In this document: one piece after another, positions 14,955-23,197 of the stretch
Position numbering within the stretch: the stretch's first letter is position 1
Layout of the letters: each line of letters starts with the position of its first letter
Assembly (NCBI GenBank): GCA_964412845.1
Contig: CAYPQM010000068.1
Coordinates: 1-34,720 of the forward strand
From: JAWWPY01 sp964412845
Lineage (GTDB): Bacteria; Actinomycetota; Actinomycetes; Streptosporangiales; Streptosporangiaceae
Length of the DNA: 34,720 nt
Direction of reading: 5' to 3'
Position numbers and translations under genes: made by a program
The notes under the pieces: generated by a model
Databases searched by the model: none
What the model was told of the DNA's origin: nothing
Seen by the model: only the letters and a program-made list of their open reading frames with translations

Positions 14955-15515
14955 ATGCCCGCGCCGTCGCTCACCAGCCTCATCGATGTGGTGGATGAGC
15001 AGAACCAGCCCATCGGAGTAGTCCGGCGGCGAGATGTCTTCCGGCTGGGCGTGAACTTCCGCACCGTGCATGTCCTGGTCTTCAATAGCCGGGGTGAACT
15101 GCTACTGCAGCGGCTGACCTGGACCAGGGACGGGGAGCCGGGACGGTGGAGTTCCTCGGCCGCTGGCTATCTCCATGCCGGGGAGAGCTACCCGGAAGCG
15201 GCCCAGCGCCGGCTCGCCGAGGAGCTGAGTGTGCCGACGGCACCCGCTGAGATCGGGGTGACCTGCATGCGCGACAAGGCGGCGGCCCAGTTCGCCGGGG
15301 TGTTCACCGCCACCGCCGATCGGCCGCGCAGCGCCACGCCTGCCCACCTGACCGAGATCACGTTCCGGCCAGTGGCCGCCATCGAGCACGACATGGCCGC
15401 TCATCCCGATGACTACACCGAGACCCTCCGGCACGTGCTGGATTTCTGGCGCAAGACGGCCGCCCGGGCCGCCCCGGATGAGCGGAGCCTGCACGCCGGA
15501 ACCCTGACCAGATGA
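14955..15515 (+). CDS. Nudix hydrolase, isopentenyl-diphosphate isomerase-like
   Basis: Cytosolic Nudix-fold enzyme of 186 residues. The N-terminal part LIDVVDEQNQPIGVVRRRDVFR and TVHVLVFNSRGELLLQRL is typical of the IDI/YfcD branch of Nudix proteins. The Nudix box reads GYLHAGESYPEAAQRRLAEE (residues about 71-90). The canonical Arg-Glu pair is Arg-Arg here, as in many isomerase-like members, so the metal-binding set is incomplete compared with a classical pyrophosphohydrolase. The C-terminus has a variable helix. GGGAG lies 5-9 nt before the ATG. The substrate is unknown. Confidence 0.85.
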   Translation: MPAPSLTSLIDVVDEQNQPIGVVRRRDVFRLGVNFRTVHVLVFNSRGELLLQRLTWTRDGEPGRWSSSAAGYLHAGESYPEAAQRRLAEELSVPTAPAEIGVTCMRDKAAAQFAGVFTATADRPRSATPAHLTEITFRPVAAIEHDMAAHPDDYTETLRHVLDFWRKTAARAAPDERSLHAGTLTR

Positions 15516-15591
15516 TCTTTCTCCTTGACCTTGACTTGACCTAGTCGGTAGGTTTGCCGCCACTATTCTCACTCCACTACTGGGGGATCTT

Positions 15592-15960
15592 GTGGCTCTT
15601 CGTGACTCAATGCGTGACTCCGCCGCTCCATACCTGCACCCTGGTGAAACCGTGCAAGCCGTGTTTGGCGCACAGACCGCCAGCCAGTACCTGGCCGCGC
15701 TGACCGGCATCTTCGTCTTCCTCGGCCTGAATCACTATCGGATCTTCGTGGTGACCCCGCAGCGCATCCTGGTGCTGGATGCGGGCAAGGTGAGCATGAA
15801 GAAGGCCCGTGGCGTCGTGGCCGAACTGCCGCGGTCAACCCGCCTGGGCCCGCCGTCGGGCCTATGGCACGTGATCCCGGTCAACGGCGAAAAGCTCCGG
15901 GTGCACCGCCGTTTCCACAAGGACATCCAGACCGCCGACGCCGCGGCCCCGGTCGCCTGA
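15592..15960 (+). CDS. Small PH-like domain protein of unknown function
   Basis: A protein of 122 residues. LHPGETVQAVFGAQT near residue 15, one hydrophobic stretch (YLAALTGIFVFLGL, about 33-46) and YRIFVVTPQRILVLDAGK resemble the bacterial PH-like domain found in YdbS/YdbT-type and SHOCT-associated proteins. A basic segment, PRSTRLGPPSGLW, follows. The GTG start has GGGGGAT upstream. I cannot assign a function. It is separated from the Nudix gene by 76 nt and may have its own promoter. Confidence 0.65.
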   Translation: MALRDSMRDSAAPYLHPGETVQAVFGAQTASQYLAALTGIFVFLGLNHYRIFVVTPQRILVLDAGKVSMKKARGVVAELPRSTRLGPPSGLWHVIPVNGEKLRVHRRFHKDIQTADAAAPVA

Positions 15961-15976
15961 CCGCCGAGTTTTGACC

Positions 15977-16017
15977 CGCCCTGTTGGTTCCCGGTTTGGC
16001 CGCGAACCAACAGGGCG
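15977..16017. terminator. Hairpin terminator-like inverted repeat
   Basis: A perfect 14-bp stem (15977-15990 with 16004-16017) with a 13-nt loop begins 16 nt after the stop of the PH-like protein gene. No T-run follows. Confidence 0.7.
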
Positions 16018-16293
16018 CAACCTCGTCCGCGACCCCGTATTTGCCGCGCACGCTCCCGTTCATCGTTGGGAGCCCCATATCGTGTGGCGGCATCGCTGGG
16101 CCGCGTGGAAAGAGACGCGTGGGAAGAGAGCCGGGCGGTGGCAACCAGGACAATCGCAAACTGGTCCTCCTGACACCTCGCTTCGCCCAAGCGGGAACGG
16201 GACCCGCCGCCCGGCTCACGCCACGGTCAGCACGACCGCTCTTTGGTGCCGGGTTGGTAGCTCGTCTGACGGTTGAACAATCTGGGTTCTGTC
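16018..16293. other. Intergenic region, nothing recognised
   Basis: About 275 nt between the hairpin and the next plausible start. Codon-like GC periodicity is weak, and no RNA gene or repeat is apparent. It presumably holds the promoter of the following gene. Confidence 0.4.
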
Positions 16294-16824
16294 ATGTCAG
16301 CTACCCTCCTGCTCGTGACGTTGGGGCCGGATAGCGATCTGGAACTTGAGCGGCAGCGGGCCACGATTGACGCCGCCTTCCGCGAAGGATGGACGCCGCG
16401 AGGCGCAGGCGAGCCGCGCCTTCTGACTGAGCGTGCGTACGCAGAGGCCCGCAGGATCCTGGACCAGGGTGGCTGGACGGGACTCGATCAGGCGACCATC
16501 CACGCCGTCCGTGACGGCGCGCAGCCGGGGGATTCACTGCCGCCGCTGCAGGCTAAGCCCTTCATCGACAACGTCACGGATGCCGAGGTGATCCTTACCG
16601 GAACCGGGCCGGGGCGGCGCGTCGCAGTTCTTTTTTCGCACGGTCACTTCCCTGGTGTTCGCTTCGGCCACCGGTTCCCGTTGGACCCTTTCGCGGAAGA
16701 CCACGAGTCGATCTGGCTGAAAGAAGAGATCGAAACCGGCGCCTTGCACCGCATGATGGGCAACCAGCCTGCCCGCGATAGCGCCGGCATCATCTGGACG
16801 ATTTGGGGAGGCCCAGCCCAGTAG
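16294..16824 (+). CDS. Hypothetical protein, 176 residues
   Basis: I do not recognise a family. The frame opens MSATLLLVTLGPDSDLELER, with Pro/Gly turns and an ordinary charged composition, and ends TIWGGPAQ. No membrane segment, signal peptide or metal motif is seen. An upstream in-frame TTG at 16273 would add seven residues. The ATG at 16294 has no strong ribosome-binding site. The lower GC and mixed codon use relative to the BMC operon suggest a less conserved, perhaps acquired gene. It may pair with the next gene on the same strand. Confidence 0.55.
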   Translation: MSATLLLVTLGPDSDLELERQRATIDAAFREGWTPRGAGEPRLLTERAYAEARRILDQGGWTGLDQATIHAVRDGAQPGDSLPPLQAKPFIDNVTDAEVILTGTGPGRRVAVLFSHGHFPGVRFGHRFPLDPFAEDHESIWLKEEIETGALHRMMGNQPARDSAGIIWTIWGGPAQ

Positions 16825-16914
16825 CCCGCTCATGACCCAGCCAGCACGGGCCAGGCGGCCGATGGCGAACCCGCTCCCCGCCCCTCCCAATATGCGTAAC
16901 TCCGAACCGGGAGG

Positions 16915-17577
16915 ATGGCGTGGTTCCTTCGCTCGTTCGGGCCAGTGGCCCGAAGCTACGATGGCAAGGTGGATCATGTCATTCCGCCGGGTGAGCATGG
17001 GTCCGGTGACAGCTCCCACTCTCCATCGCCGGCCTACCAGAGCTTCTTCTTCCTGGCCGGGAGTGCTGAGGAGGCCGCCCAGCTTGCGGCCATGCGGGAG
17101 AGGCTCGGTGCTGAACATGTCGACCGCATCCAGCGCTCCCGGGGGCTGCGTGGGCAGCCTCGGCCGCTTACCCAGGACGAACGTGCGCGACTCCACGAGA
17201 CCATGGCACCGGTGCTCCGGGACATGTCGGCGAGCGATGCCATCCCGCCGACCATCCTGGAAGAGACCTATGAGGACGTCGACGATGAGTTCGTCAGTGT
17301 CGGGGCTTGGGGCGCTGACGGCACGGGCATGGGCGTCTTTATCCCGCCGGCCCGCCCGACAGCGGATGACCTCGTGAGACTTGCGGAACAGCTCCAGGAA
17401 TGGGAAATCGAGGAGCTGGCGTCGGCGGGCCGGTCAGCTACCTGGCCGGAGTGTCCCGACCACCCCAATTCGCATCCGCTTGAGCCAGTGCTGGCTGACG
17501 AGACAATGGCCGCCTGGCGTTGCCCGCGTGCTGGGCGGGTGATCTGCGCAATCGGTACATTGGGCCGCCACCGATGA
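16915..17577 (+). CDS. Hypothetical protein with C-terminal Cys/His cluster
   Basis: A protein of 220 residues, not assigned to a family. The middle part is acidic and helical (TILEETYEDVDDEFVSVGAWG, then ADDLVRLAEQLQEWEIEELA). The C-terminus holds CPDHPNSHP and, 20 or so residues later, WRCP, ending VICAIGTLG. The spacing could bind a metal or form a small structural knuckle. The ATG at 16915 is preceded directly by GGGAGG, which is too close for an ideal start, so the true start may be further downstream or the message leaderless. Confidence 0.55.
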   Translation: MAWFLRSFGPVARSYDGKVDHVIPPGEHGSGDSSHSPSPAYQSFFFLAGSAEEAAQLAAMRERLGAEHVDRIQRSRGLRGQPRPLTQDERARLHETMAPVLRDMSASDAIPPTILEETYEDVDDEFVSVGAWGADGTGMGVFIPPARPTADDLVRLAEQLQEWEIEELASAGRSATWPECPDHPNSHPLEPVLADETMAAWRCPRAGRVICAIGTLGRHR

Positions 17578-17796
17578 TGCAGGCCGAGCTGGTGTGTTCG
17601 GCATGATTCCCTGATATGGCTCTCCCACTTTGGGTGACCGCCTGAGACGTGAGTGACGGTCATTGTTTCGGCTGACGGATGCTTACGTACGCCATGCCCC
17701 TGCCCGCGGCGTGAGAACAGGGGCTGAGAGTCGACGGCAGGTGCCAAATTCAGGCCAGCCTCCCTGCCACAGGGAGCCACGGTGGCAGCAAGAACC

Positions 17797-17817
17797 CTGT
17801 CAAGGTCCGCTTGACAG
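17797..17817. promoter_or_regulatory. Palindromic operator-like site before the phosphotransferase gene
   Basis: CTGTCAAG-GTCCG-CTTGACAG is a perfect 8-bp inverted repeat with a 5-bp spacer. A second inverted repeat (CTGCCAC 17764-17770 with GTGGCAG 17782-17788) lies just upstream. Their position 65-120 nt before the likely start suggests regulator binding sites. No cognate regulator is adjacent. Confidence 0.45.
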
Positions 17818-17882
17818 CGATGCAGCGCAACGTTCATGCGCATGCGCTGGGAGAGCCTGCTTCACTGGCTACCGTTATCCGT

Positions 17883-18845
17883 GTGACCAATACCGAGACC
17901 GAGATCACGGCCGAGCTGGTCCAGGACCTGCTGTGCGACCAGCACCCCGACCTGGCCGACCGGCCCCTGTCACTCGGCGCGCGCGGCTGGGACAACCAGC
18001 TATGGCGGCTCGGCGACGACCTCGCCGTCCGGCTGCCCTGGGCGACGCCAAGAGCAGACGCCCTCCTGCTTAAGGAGCACGCTTGGCTGCCCGCCCTCGC
18101 CCCGCGCCTGCCGCTGCCGGTCCCCGTCCCACAGCGCCTGGGCGAGCCCTCCAAGCGGTTCCCGCGACCCTGGATCATCACCACCTGGGTCCCAGGCGAC
18201 CCCGCCGACCGCGCCCCCGTCACGCGCGGCGCGCAGGCGGCCGACGCCCTGGCCGCCTTCCTGACGGCCCTGCACCAGCCCGCCCCGCCCGCGGCGCCCG
18301 ATGGCAGAGGAGGAGCGCTGGCCGACCGCACGGACGGCTTCGCCCGCCACCTCACCGAGACCACCGAGCTCGGTCTGATTCCCGACCCGGACGCCGTCCG
18401 CGCGATCTGGGAGGACGCGGTCACAGCGCCCGCCTGGGACGGCCCGCCGCTGTGGCTCCACGGGGACCTCCACCCGGCCAACGTCCTCACCACGGACGGC
18501 ACCCTCTGCGGCGTGATCGACTTCGGCGACATGTGCGCCGGGGACCCGGCCTGCGACCTCGCCGCCTGCTGGATCCTGCTGCCTGACGGCTTCGTCGACC
18601 GGTTCCACGAGGCTTACCAGTCAGGCCCGGATGCCGCGACCTTGCGCCGCGCCCGCGGCTGGGCAGTCCTGTATGCCCTCGCCCGCATCCTCATCGGGCA
18701 CGCCGGAGACCACGGCCGCCCCGGCGGCAAGCCCACCTGGGGTCCGCCAGCCCACGCCGCCCTGCGGCGTCTCACCGCCCCATCCACCGGTAAGTCATCC
18801 GAACCGCCGAGGCCGCTGCCGCCGACATCTTCGCCCAGGCCGTGA
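17883..18845 (+). CDS. Aminoglycoside phosphotransferase-family protein
   Basis: Kinase-fold protein of about 320 residues. Early family signature GARGWDNQLWRLGDDLAVRLP is followed by the catalytic LWLHGDLHPANVL and metal-binding GVIDFGDMCAGDPACDLA. The family acts on small alcohols or aminoglycosides, and the true substrate here is unknown. It is not the paralogue used by the microcompartment: the catalytic loop is HGDLHPAN, against HADTRLAN there. GTG 17883 fits the usual family N-terminus. ATG at 17820 would add 21 residues and begin just after the palindrome. A hairpin terminator lies 65 nt downstream. Confidence 0.85.
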   Translation: MTNTETEITAELVQDLLCDQHPDLADRPLSLGARGWDNQLWRLGDDLAVRLPWATPRADALLLKEHAWLPALAPRLPLPVPVPQRLGEPSKRFPRPWIITTWVPGDPADRAPVTRGAQAADALAAFLTALHQPAPPAAPDGRGGALADRTDGFARHLTETTELGLIPDPDAVRAIWEDAVTAPAWDGPPLWLHGDLHPANVLTTDGTLCGVIDFGDMCAGDPACDLAACWILLPDGFVDRFHEAYQSGPDAATLRRARGWAVLYALARILIGHAGDHGRPGGKPTWGPPAHAALRRLTAPSTGKSSEPPRPLPPTSSPRP

Positions 18846-18910
18846 AAGCGGCGTAAATCCCGGGCGGCGGCACCGCGCAGCCACCGAGCTGTGAGCACCT
18901 CGTTAGCAAA

Positions 18911-18940
18911 GAGGCCCCTTCCTTGATCGGAAGGGGCCTC
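18911..18940 (-). terminator. Terminator downstream of tRNA-Thr
   Basis: A perfect 12-bp stem (18911-18922 with 18929-18940) and a 6-nt loop. On the minus strand it is followed by TTTGC, and it starts 11 nt past the tRNA 3' end. It may also stop the convergent phosphotransferase transcript. Confidence 0.85.
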
Positions 18941-18950
18941 TGACGTGGGA

Positions 18951-19023
18951 GCCGCCTATCGGAATCGAACCGATGACCTACGCATTACGAGTGCGTCGCT
19001 CTAACCGACTGAGCTAAGGCGGC
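18951..19023 (-). tRNA. tRNA-Thr (anticodon CGU)
   Basis: On the minus strand the 73-nt sequence folds as a full cloverleaf. The acceptor pairs GCCGCCT with AGGCGGC, the D arm is GCTC...GAGC, the anticodon arm is ACGCA/TGCGT with loop CTCGTAA, and the T arm is ATCGG-TTCGATT-CCGAT. The anticodon CGT reads ACG. CCA is not encoded. It closes the ricT-peptidase side of the housekeeping block. Confidence 0.97.
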
Positions 19024-19093
19024 GAGCCGCCTCCGGCGGCAGCGCCAAGAGTCTACCGGCCCCGCTGGCGGCTCGGGCCGGGCCTTGTTCGTT

Positions 19094-19141
19094 GATCGCG
19101 GTGGATCGCTGGTCGCCGGCGACCAGTGATCGACCGCGATC
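19094..19141. terminator. 48-bp near-perfect palindrome, probable terminator
   Basis: Two 24-bp arms (19094-19117 and 19118-19141) match at 22 of 24 positions with no intervening loop. It lies between the end of the exported peptidase gene (minus) and the tRNA-Thr gene. It would form a very stable hairpin in RNA of either strand. Confidence 0.7.
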
Positions 19142-19172
19142 ATGGAAAGCACCAGCATGAAGACGCGCTAGG

Positions 19173-19226
19173 GGGCACAGCGCGCTCCTGACGAGGGCAC
19201 AGCGTGCGGCTACTGGGGGCACAGCG
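19173..19226. repeat. Three 22-bp-spaced copies of gggcacagcg
   Basis: The decamer gggcacagcg occurs at 19173-19182, 19195-19204 and 19217-19226, exactly 22 bp apart. The last copy encodes part of the peptidase C-terminus (LCPQ) and the others follow its stop codon. The pattern looks like a duplicated gene end. Confidence 0.7.
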
Positions 19227-20799
19227 TTCCGCTGCGGGGGACGGCCAGGGTGAGCAGGTACCGGTTGACGATGCCGTCCACGCACGAGCTGCCCATCAGG
19301 TACGCGGTGTGACCATCGCCGTTCCAGCCCAGCAGGACCCCGGAGGCCAGATCCCCCGCCAGGGCCACGGCCCAGCGGTACGGAGTGGCCGGGTCCCGCT
19401 TGTTCCCGACGACAAGGATCGGCGGCGCGCCAGCCGCCTTGATGGCCGGCAGCGCGGGCGACGAGACCGGCCAGTAGGCGCACGGCAGGCTGCCCCACAT
19501 GATGGCCTCGCCGAACTGGGGCGCCGCCTTCCCGGCGGCGGCGGCAGCGGCACTCCACGCGGCCAGCCCTCGTGGCGTCGGGCGGTCCAGGCAGTTCACT
19601 GCCATGTTGGCGTCCGCCAGGTTGGTGTACGTGCCGTTGGAACTCCGCTCGTACAGCACGTCCCCGAGTTCGACCAGGAGCGTGCCGTCCCCGCCGAACG
19701 CGGCCTGCAACGCCGTGCGCAGCGTCGGCCAGAATGACTTGCTGTACAGCGCGGAGACGATCCCGTTCAGCACCAGCGCCCCGTTGGCTGGCCGGCCGTC
19801 GCCCAGGTTGCTGAGCAGCGGGTGGCTGGCGGCCTTGGTGATAAGTGCCTGCAAGCGCGCGACGCCGGCGCTCAGCCCGGCGTTCCCGAGCGGGCAGCCC
19901 GGGTGGGTCATGCAGTCGGCCGCGAACGAGCGCAGTGCGACCTCGAACCCCTCACCCTGCACGATGTTCATGCTGAACGCGGAAGCGCCCGGGTCGAGGG
20001 CCCCGTCCAGCACGAGCGCACGGACATGGGTAGGGAACAACTGCGCGTACCAGGTGCCCAGGTAGGTCCCGTACGACTTGCCGAGGTAGCTGAGCTTGGC
20101 ATCGCCGAGCGCCGCGCGCAGCACGTCCATGTCCCGGGCCGCGTTCGGCGTGCCCACGTAGCGCAGCAGCGGCCCGGAGCCCTGCTCGCAGCCGCTGGCG
20201 AAAAGCTTGCCTTCGGAGACGACGGTGGCCAGCTGCGCCGGACCGACCGGGGTGTCATCTGTCTCGAAGTACTTGTCCAGCTGGGAGCCGGTCAGGCAGT
20301 GCACGGCCGGCACGCTGCCGCCGACGCCGCGCGGGTCGAAGCCGACCACGTCGAACCGGGCGCGGACCGTGGCGGAGACCACGCTGCGGGCCTGCAAGGC
20401 GTAACTCACCCCGGAGACGCCGGGGCCGCCGGGGTTGATCACCAGCGATCCGATGCGCTGAGCTGGGTCCGTGGCGGCGAGCCGGATGACCGGCAGCGAG
20501 AACCGGCGCCACGACGGGCGGTGGTAGTCGAAGGGGACCAGCAGCCGCGCGCACTGGAACACCTTGGCGCAGGGCTGCCAGCGGAGTGCCTGTGCGTAGT
20601 AGCCAGGCAGCGTGACCGGCGGCGGAGCCGTGGGCTGGGCCGCGGCGGGAGTGGCGGACGCTGACGCAGACGCGCTGTGCGGGCCAGTGCCGGCGGCGAC
20701 GGGGTGACCAGCCGGGGCGGCCGTGCATCCGGCCAGCAGGACAGCGGTCGCCGCCGCGAGGGCAGCGATGTGGACCGCGCCCCGGACGGGGTTTCTCAC
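19210..20799 (-). CDS. Exported lipoprotein peptidase of the S33 (tripeptidyl aminopeptidase) alpha/beta-hydrolase family
   Basis: Cell-surface serine hydrolase of 529 residues that is expected to trim N-terminal peptides. The signal peptide ends in the lipobox LLAGC with Cys25 as lipidation site. A Ser/Ala/Pro linker follows, then the domain starting near GYYAQALRWQPCAKVFQCA. The oxyanion region is INPGGPGVSG, the nucleophile is Ser242 in GKSYGTYLG, and the other triad members are probably Asp469 (NKRDPATPY) and His497 (GDGHTAYL). The start GTG at 20799 overlaps the ricT stop by 4 nt (GTGA). A longer frame to 20922 runs backwards into the ricT repeat tail and is not credible. Confidence 0.9.
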   Translation of the reverse strand: MRNPVRGAVHIAALAAATAVLLAGCTAAPAGHPVAAGTGPHSASASASATPAAAQPTAPPPVTLPGYYAQALRWQPCAKVFQCARLLVPFDYHRPSWRRFSLPVIRLAATDPAQRIGSLVINPGGPGVSGVSYALQARSVVSATVRARFDVVGFDPRGVGGSVPAVHCLTGSQLDKYFETDDTPVGPAQLATVVSEGKLFASGCEQGSGPLLRYVGTPNAARDMDVLRAALGDAKLSYLGKSYGTYLGTWYAQLFPTHVRALVLDGALDPGASAFSMNIVQGEGFEVALRSFAADCMTHPGCPLGNAGLSAGVARLQALITKAASHPLLSNLGDGRPANGALVLNGIVSALYSKSFWPTLRTALQAAFGGDGTLLVELGDVLYERSSNGTYTNLADANMAVNCLDRPTPRGLAAWSAAAAAAGKAAPQFGEAIMWGSLPCAYWPVSSPALPAIKAAGAPPILVVGNKRDPATPYRWAVALAGDLASGVLLGWNGDGHTAYLMGSSCVDGIVNRYLLTLAVPRSGTLCPQ

Positions 20800-21803
20800 C
20801 CGGCGGCCCCGGCGGGCGGCCCGTCCAGGGCCCCACCACTGCCCAGGGCCCCACCGCCGCCCAGGGCCCCACCGCCGCTCAGGGCCCCGCCGCCCAGAGC
20901 CCCGCCAGCCGGACCACCGCAACCCCCGCCGCCGGAGGATGCTGCACCGCCCGAAGACGCCCCTGCTGGCGGGCCGTCGCCGTAGGTGGATTCATAGGCC
21001 TTGCGGGAACCGCAGACGCTGGCCCGCGAGCAGGTGGTCTTCCTGCCGTCCCTGGTCAGTTTCACGACGACCTTGTCGCCGGGCACGTTATGACCGGTCA
21101 CCACGCCGGGGCCGTCCGGGGTTTCCACGGACTCCCCCATCGCCGGGGCCTTCTCGCGGAACTCCTGGTACAGCGGATGCTCATACTTCAGGCAGCACAT
21201 CAGCCGCCCGCAGGCGCCCGCGATCCGCAGCGGGTTGACGGGCAGATCCTGGTCCTTGGCCATCCGCACGGAGACCGGTTCGAAGTCTTTGAGGAAGGTG
21301 GCGCAGCACAGGTCACGCCCGCACGGCCCGATCCCGCCCTGCAGCCTGGCCTCATCCCGGGGCCCGATCTGCCGCAACTCCACCCGGCCGCGCAGCCGGC
21401 CAGCCAGATCGCGGACCAGCGCACGGAAGTCGACCCGCCCGGGCGCGCTGAAATACACCGTGAACACGTTCGAGGAGTCGACGTAGTCCACGCCGATGAT
21501 CTTCATGGGCAGGCCGTGCTCGCGGACCAGGCGCCGGGCCGCCACCCTCGCCTCGGCTCGCCGGCTCCGGTTGGCCTCGTCCCGGGCCAGATGCTCGTCA
21601 CCGGCCAGCCCGGCGCAGACCGGCAGGCCCGCCACGTCCTCGTCCACCCACTGCGGCGCCCATACGCACTGGGCCACTTCGGGCCCGCCGTCGACCGGCA
21701 CCAGCACCATTGTTCCCACGGAAGGCAGGTAGGACCCGGGGTCCACATAGTAGAGGCGGCCATACCGCTCGAAACTGACGGCCATCATCATGCCCACCGC
21801 CAC
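20796..21803 (-). CDS. ricT: PSP1-domain protein, RicT/YaaT-like
   Basis: Cytosolic protein of 335 residues with the PSP1 C-terminal domain. The conserved core VDFRALVRDLAGRLRGRVELRQ, the two cysteine motifs GPCGRDLCCATF and GACGRLMCCLKYEHP, and MAKDQDLPVNPLRI are diagnostic. In Bacillus subtilis the homologue acts with RicA and RicF, an Fe-S-containing complex affecting RNA processing and development. The actinobacterial role is not well defined. The last 60 or so residues are a Gly/Ala repeat tail built from GGGAL-like units, absent from the family core and presumably disordered. Several start codons cluster at the N-terminus (GTG 21803, GTG 21797, ATG 21791-21785) without a clear ribosome-binding site, so the exact start is uncertain. 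Confidence 0.9.
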   Translation of the reverse strand: MAVGMMMAVSFERYGRLYYVDPGSYLPSVGTMVLVPVDGGPEVAQCVWAPQWVDEDVAGLPVCAGLAGDEHLARDEANRSRRAEARVAARRLVREHGLPMKIIGVDYVDSSNVFTVYFSAPGRVDFRALVRDLAGRLRGRVELRQIGPRDEARLQGGIGPCGRDLCCATFLKDFEPVSVRMAKDQDLPVNPLRIAGACGRLMCCLKYEHPLYQEFREKAPAMGESVETPDGPGVVTGHNVPGDKVVVKLTRDGRKTTCSRASVCGSRKAYESTYGDGPPAGASSGGAASSGGGGCGGPAGGALGGGALSGGGALGGGGALGSGGALDGPPAGAAG

Positions 21804-21922
21804 AGACTACGGGGCATAAGCGCGTGAGCGCTTCCCCCGGGCAAACCAACTTCCTTCCCCCTTAACGCAACGCCCCCGCTCACTGCCGCCCAGCCCCGCG
21901 GCAGGGCCGGGCGGCAGTACTC

Positions 21923-23197
21923 TCACCAGGCCTCGGCGGCGATCCGCCCGTTGACGGGCTTGAGTGGGGCCAGCCGTCCGTCATCGATCCAGCCGTTGAA
22001 CCCTCGGTCATAACCAGGGCCGGCGCTGATGCCCCCGACGAGCATCCAGTGCTGGCCGACGCCATCGGCGTGGAGCGCCAGGAAATCCGGGACGCCGTTC
22101 ACCATGGCGGTGGAACCCAGATCCCGGCGGTACAGGACGCTCAGCGGCCGGCCGGTGGCCACGGAGATCCGCCGCACCGACACGCGGCTGGGAACCGTGC
22201 CGCTGACGTAATCCGAGCCGGTCACCGGGCCGGTCAGCACGATGGCTGTGATCGTCGAGCCGTCTGGGCTGATCAGGGCCTGCGCGATGTACGGGAGCCG
22301 CGCGGACTGCCCGAGCAGGAGCTGCCCGCTGTCCAGCGGGCCACCCCCGGACGCCGGGTCAAGCGTCCGGACCTGCGCGGTCCGGCGGCCATTCCCGCAG
22401 GCCTCGCTGCTCAGCGCGAACCCCCCGCACCACTGCCCGAGGAACACCAGCTCCCGGCCGTCAGCGGTCCAGGACAGGCTGGCGACGCTGAACCCGCGAC
22501 CTAGGGCGCTCGTCCCTCCCCGCCACACGGTCTTCATCCCCGTCGCCGTGTCGATGGCGACGATCTGATCGGGGGGCGCTGGCGGGTAGATCTTGCCCGG
22601 CTTGGGATGCGGGACGAAGAAGCTGATCCCGAGGGCGAGCTGTGACCCGTCCGGCGAGGCCGCCAGGGCATCGGCCTGCTGGCCCGCGCTCAGCACGCTG
22701 CCTGGCACCGGGGCGAACCCGGTGACCTGGCCGGCGGCCGTGAGCCGGAACCGGTAGATCCGCTCGTCGCTCGTCCTCCGGGCAAACGCCGCAACAAAGA
22801 AGGTCCCGTTGCTGGCGGCGGTGATGGCCGGATTCCCGCCATCGTGGGCGACCGGAACCGGCACGGTGGCGATCACTGCTCCGCTGGCTGTGCCGCGCAC
22901 CACGACCTTGTCGCTGCTGATGTCCGCCTCGACGTAGTAACGCGGCGGCGCGCCCGTGCTCCCCGTACCGGACAGCCCGGATGACCCAGCACCCTGCCCG
23001 GAGCCGGGTAGCAGGCTGGACACGGCCACCGCAAGGCCGACCACAAGCGCGACCGCCGTCGCCGCGGCCACCGGCACGAGCCAGGCCGGGCGGTGGCGCC
23101 GGGGGTCAGGGGCGGTGAGCGGGCGGAGTGTCTCCTGGGGTACCGCGCGGGCCGCGGCGGCCAGCGCGTCGGCCAGCCTGTCCTCTGTGGTCGTCAT
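21923..23197 (-). CDS. Membrane-anchored propeller-like protein paired with an ECF sigma factor
   Basis: A protein of 424 residues. About 36 cytoplasmic N-terminal residues are followed by one transmembrane segment (AWLVPVAAATAVALVVGLAV, about 38-57) and a Gly/Ser linker. The extracytoplasmic region has recurring blades such as DALAASPDGSQLALG, then SVASLSWTADGRELVFLG and AQALISPDGSTITAIV, as in WD40/TolB-type propellers. Its ATG overlaps the sigma-factor stop by 4 nt. Topology and pairing suggest a sensor or anti-sigma partner, but no zinc anti-sigma HxxxCxxC motif is seen in the short cytoplasmic tail. Function is inferred only from context. Confidence 0.75.
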   Translation of the reverse strand: MTTTEDRLADALAAAARAVPQETLRPLTAPDPRRHRPAWLVPVAAATAVALVVGLAVAVSSLLPGSGQGAGSSGLSGTGSTGAPPRYYVEADISSDKVVVRGTASGAVIATVPVPVAHDGGNPAITAASNGTFFVAAFARRTSDERIYRFRLTAAGQVTGFAPVPGSVLSAGQQADALAASPDGSQLALGISFFVPHPKPGKIYPPAPPDQIVAIDTATGMKTVWRGGTSALGRGFSVASLSWTADGRELVFLGQWCGGFALSSEACGNGRRTAQVRTLDPASGGGPLDSGQLLLGQSARLPYIAQALISPDGSTITAIVLTGPVTGSDYVSGTVPSRVSVRRISVATGRPLSVLYRRDLGSTAMVNGVPDFLALHADGVGQHWMLVGGISAGPGYDRGFNGWIDDGRLAPLKPVNGRIAAEAW

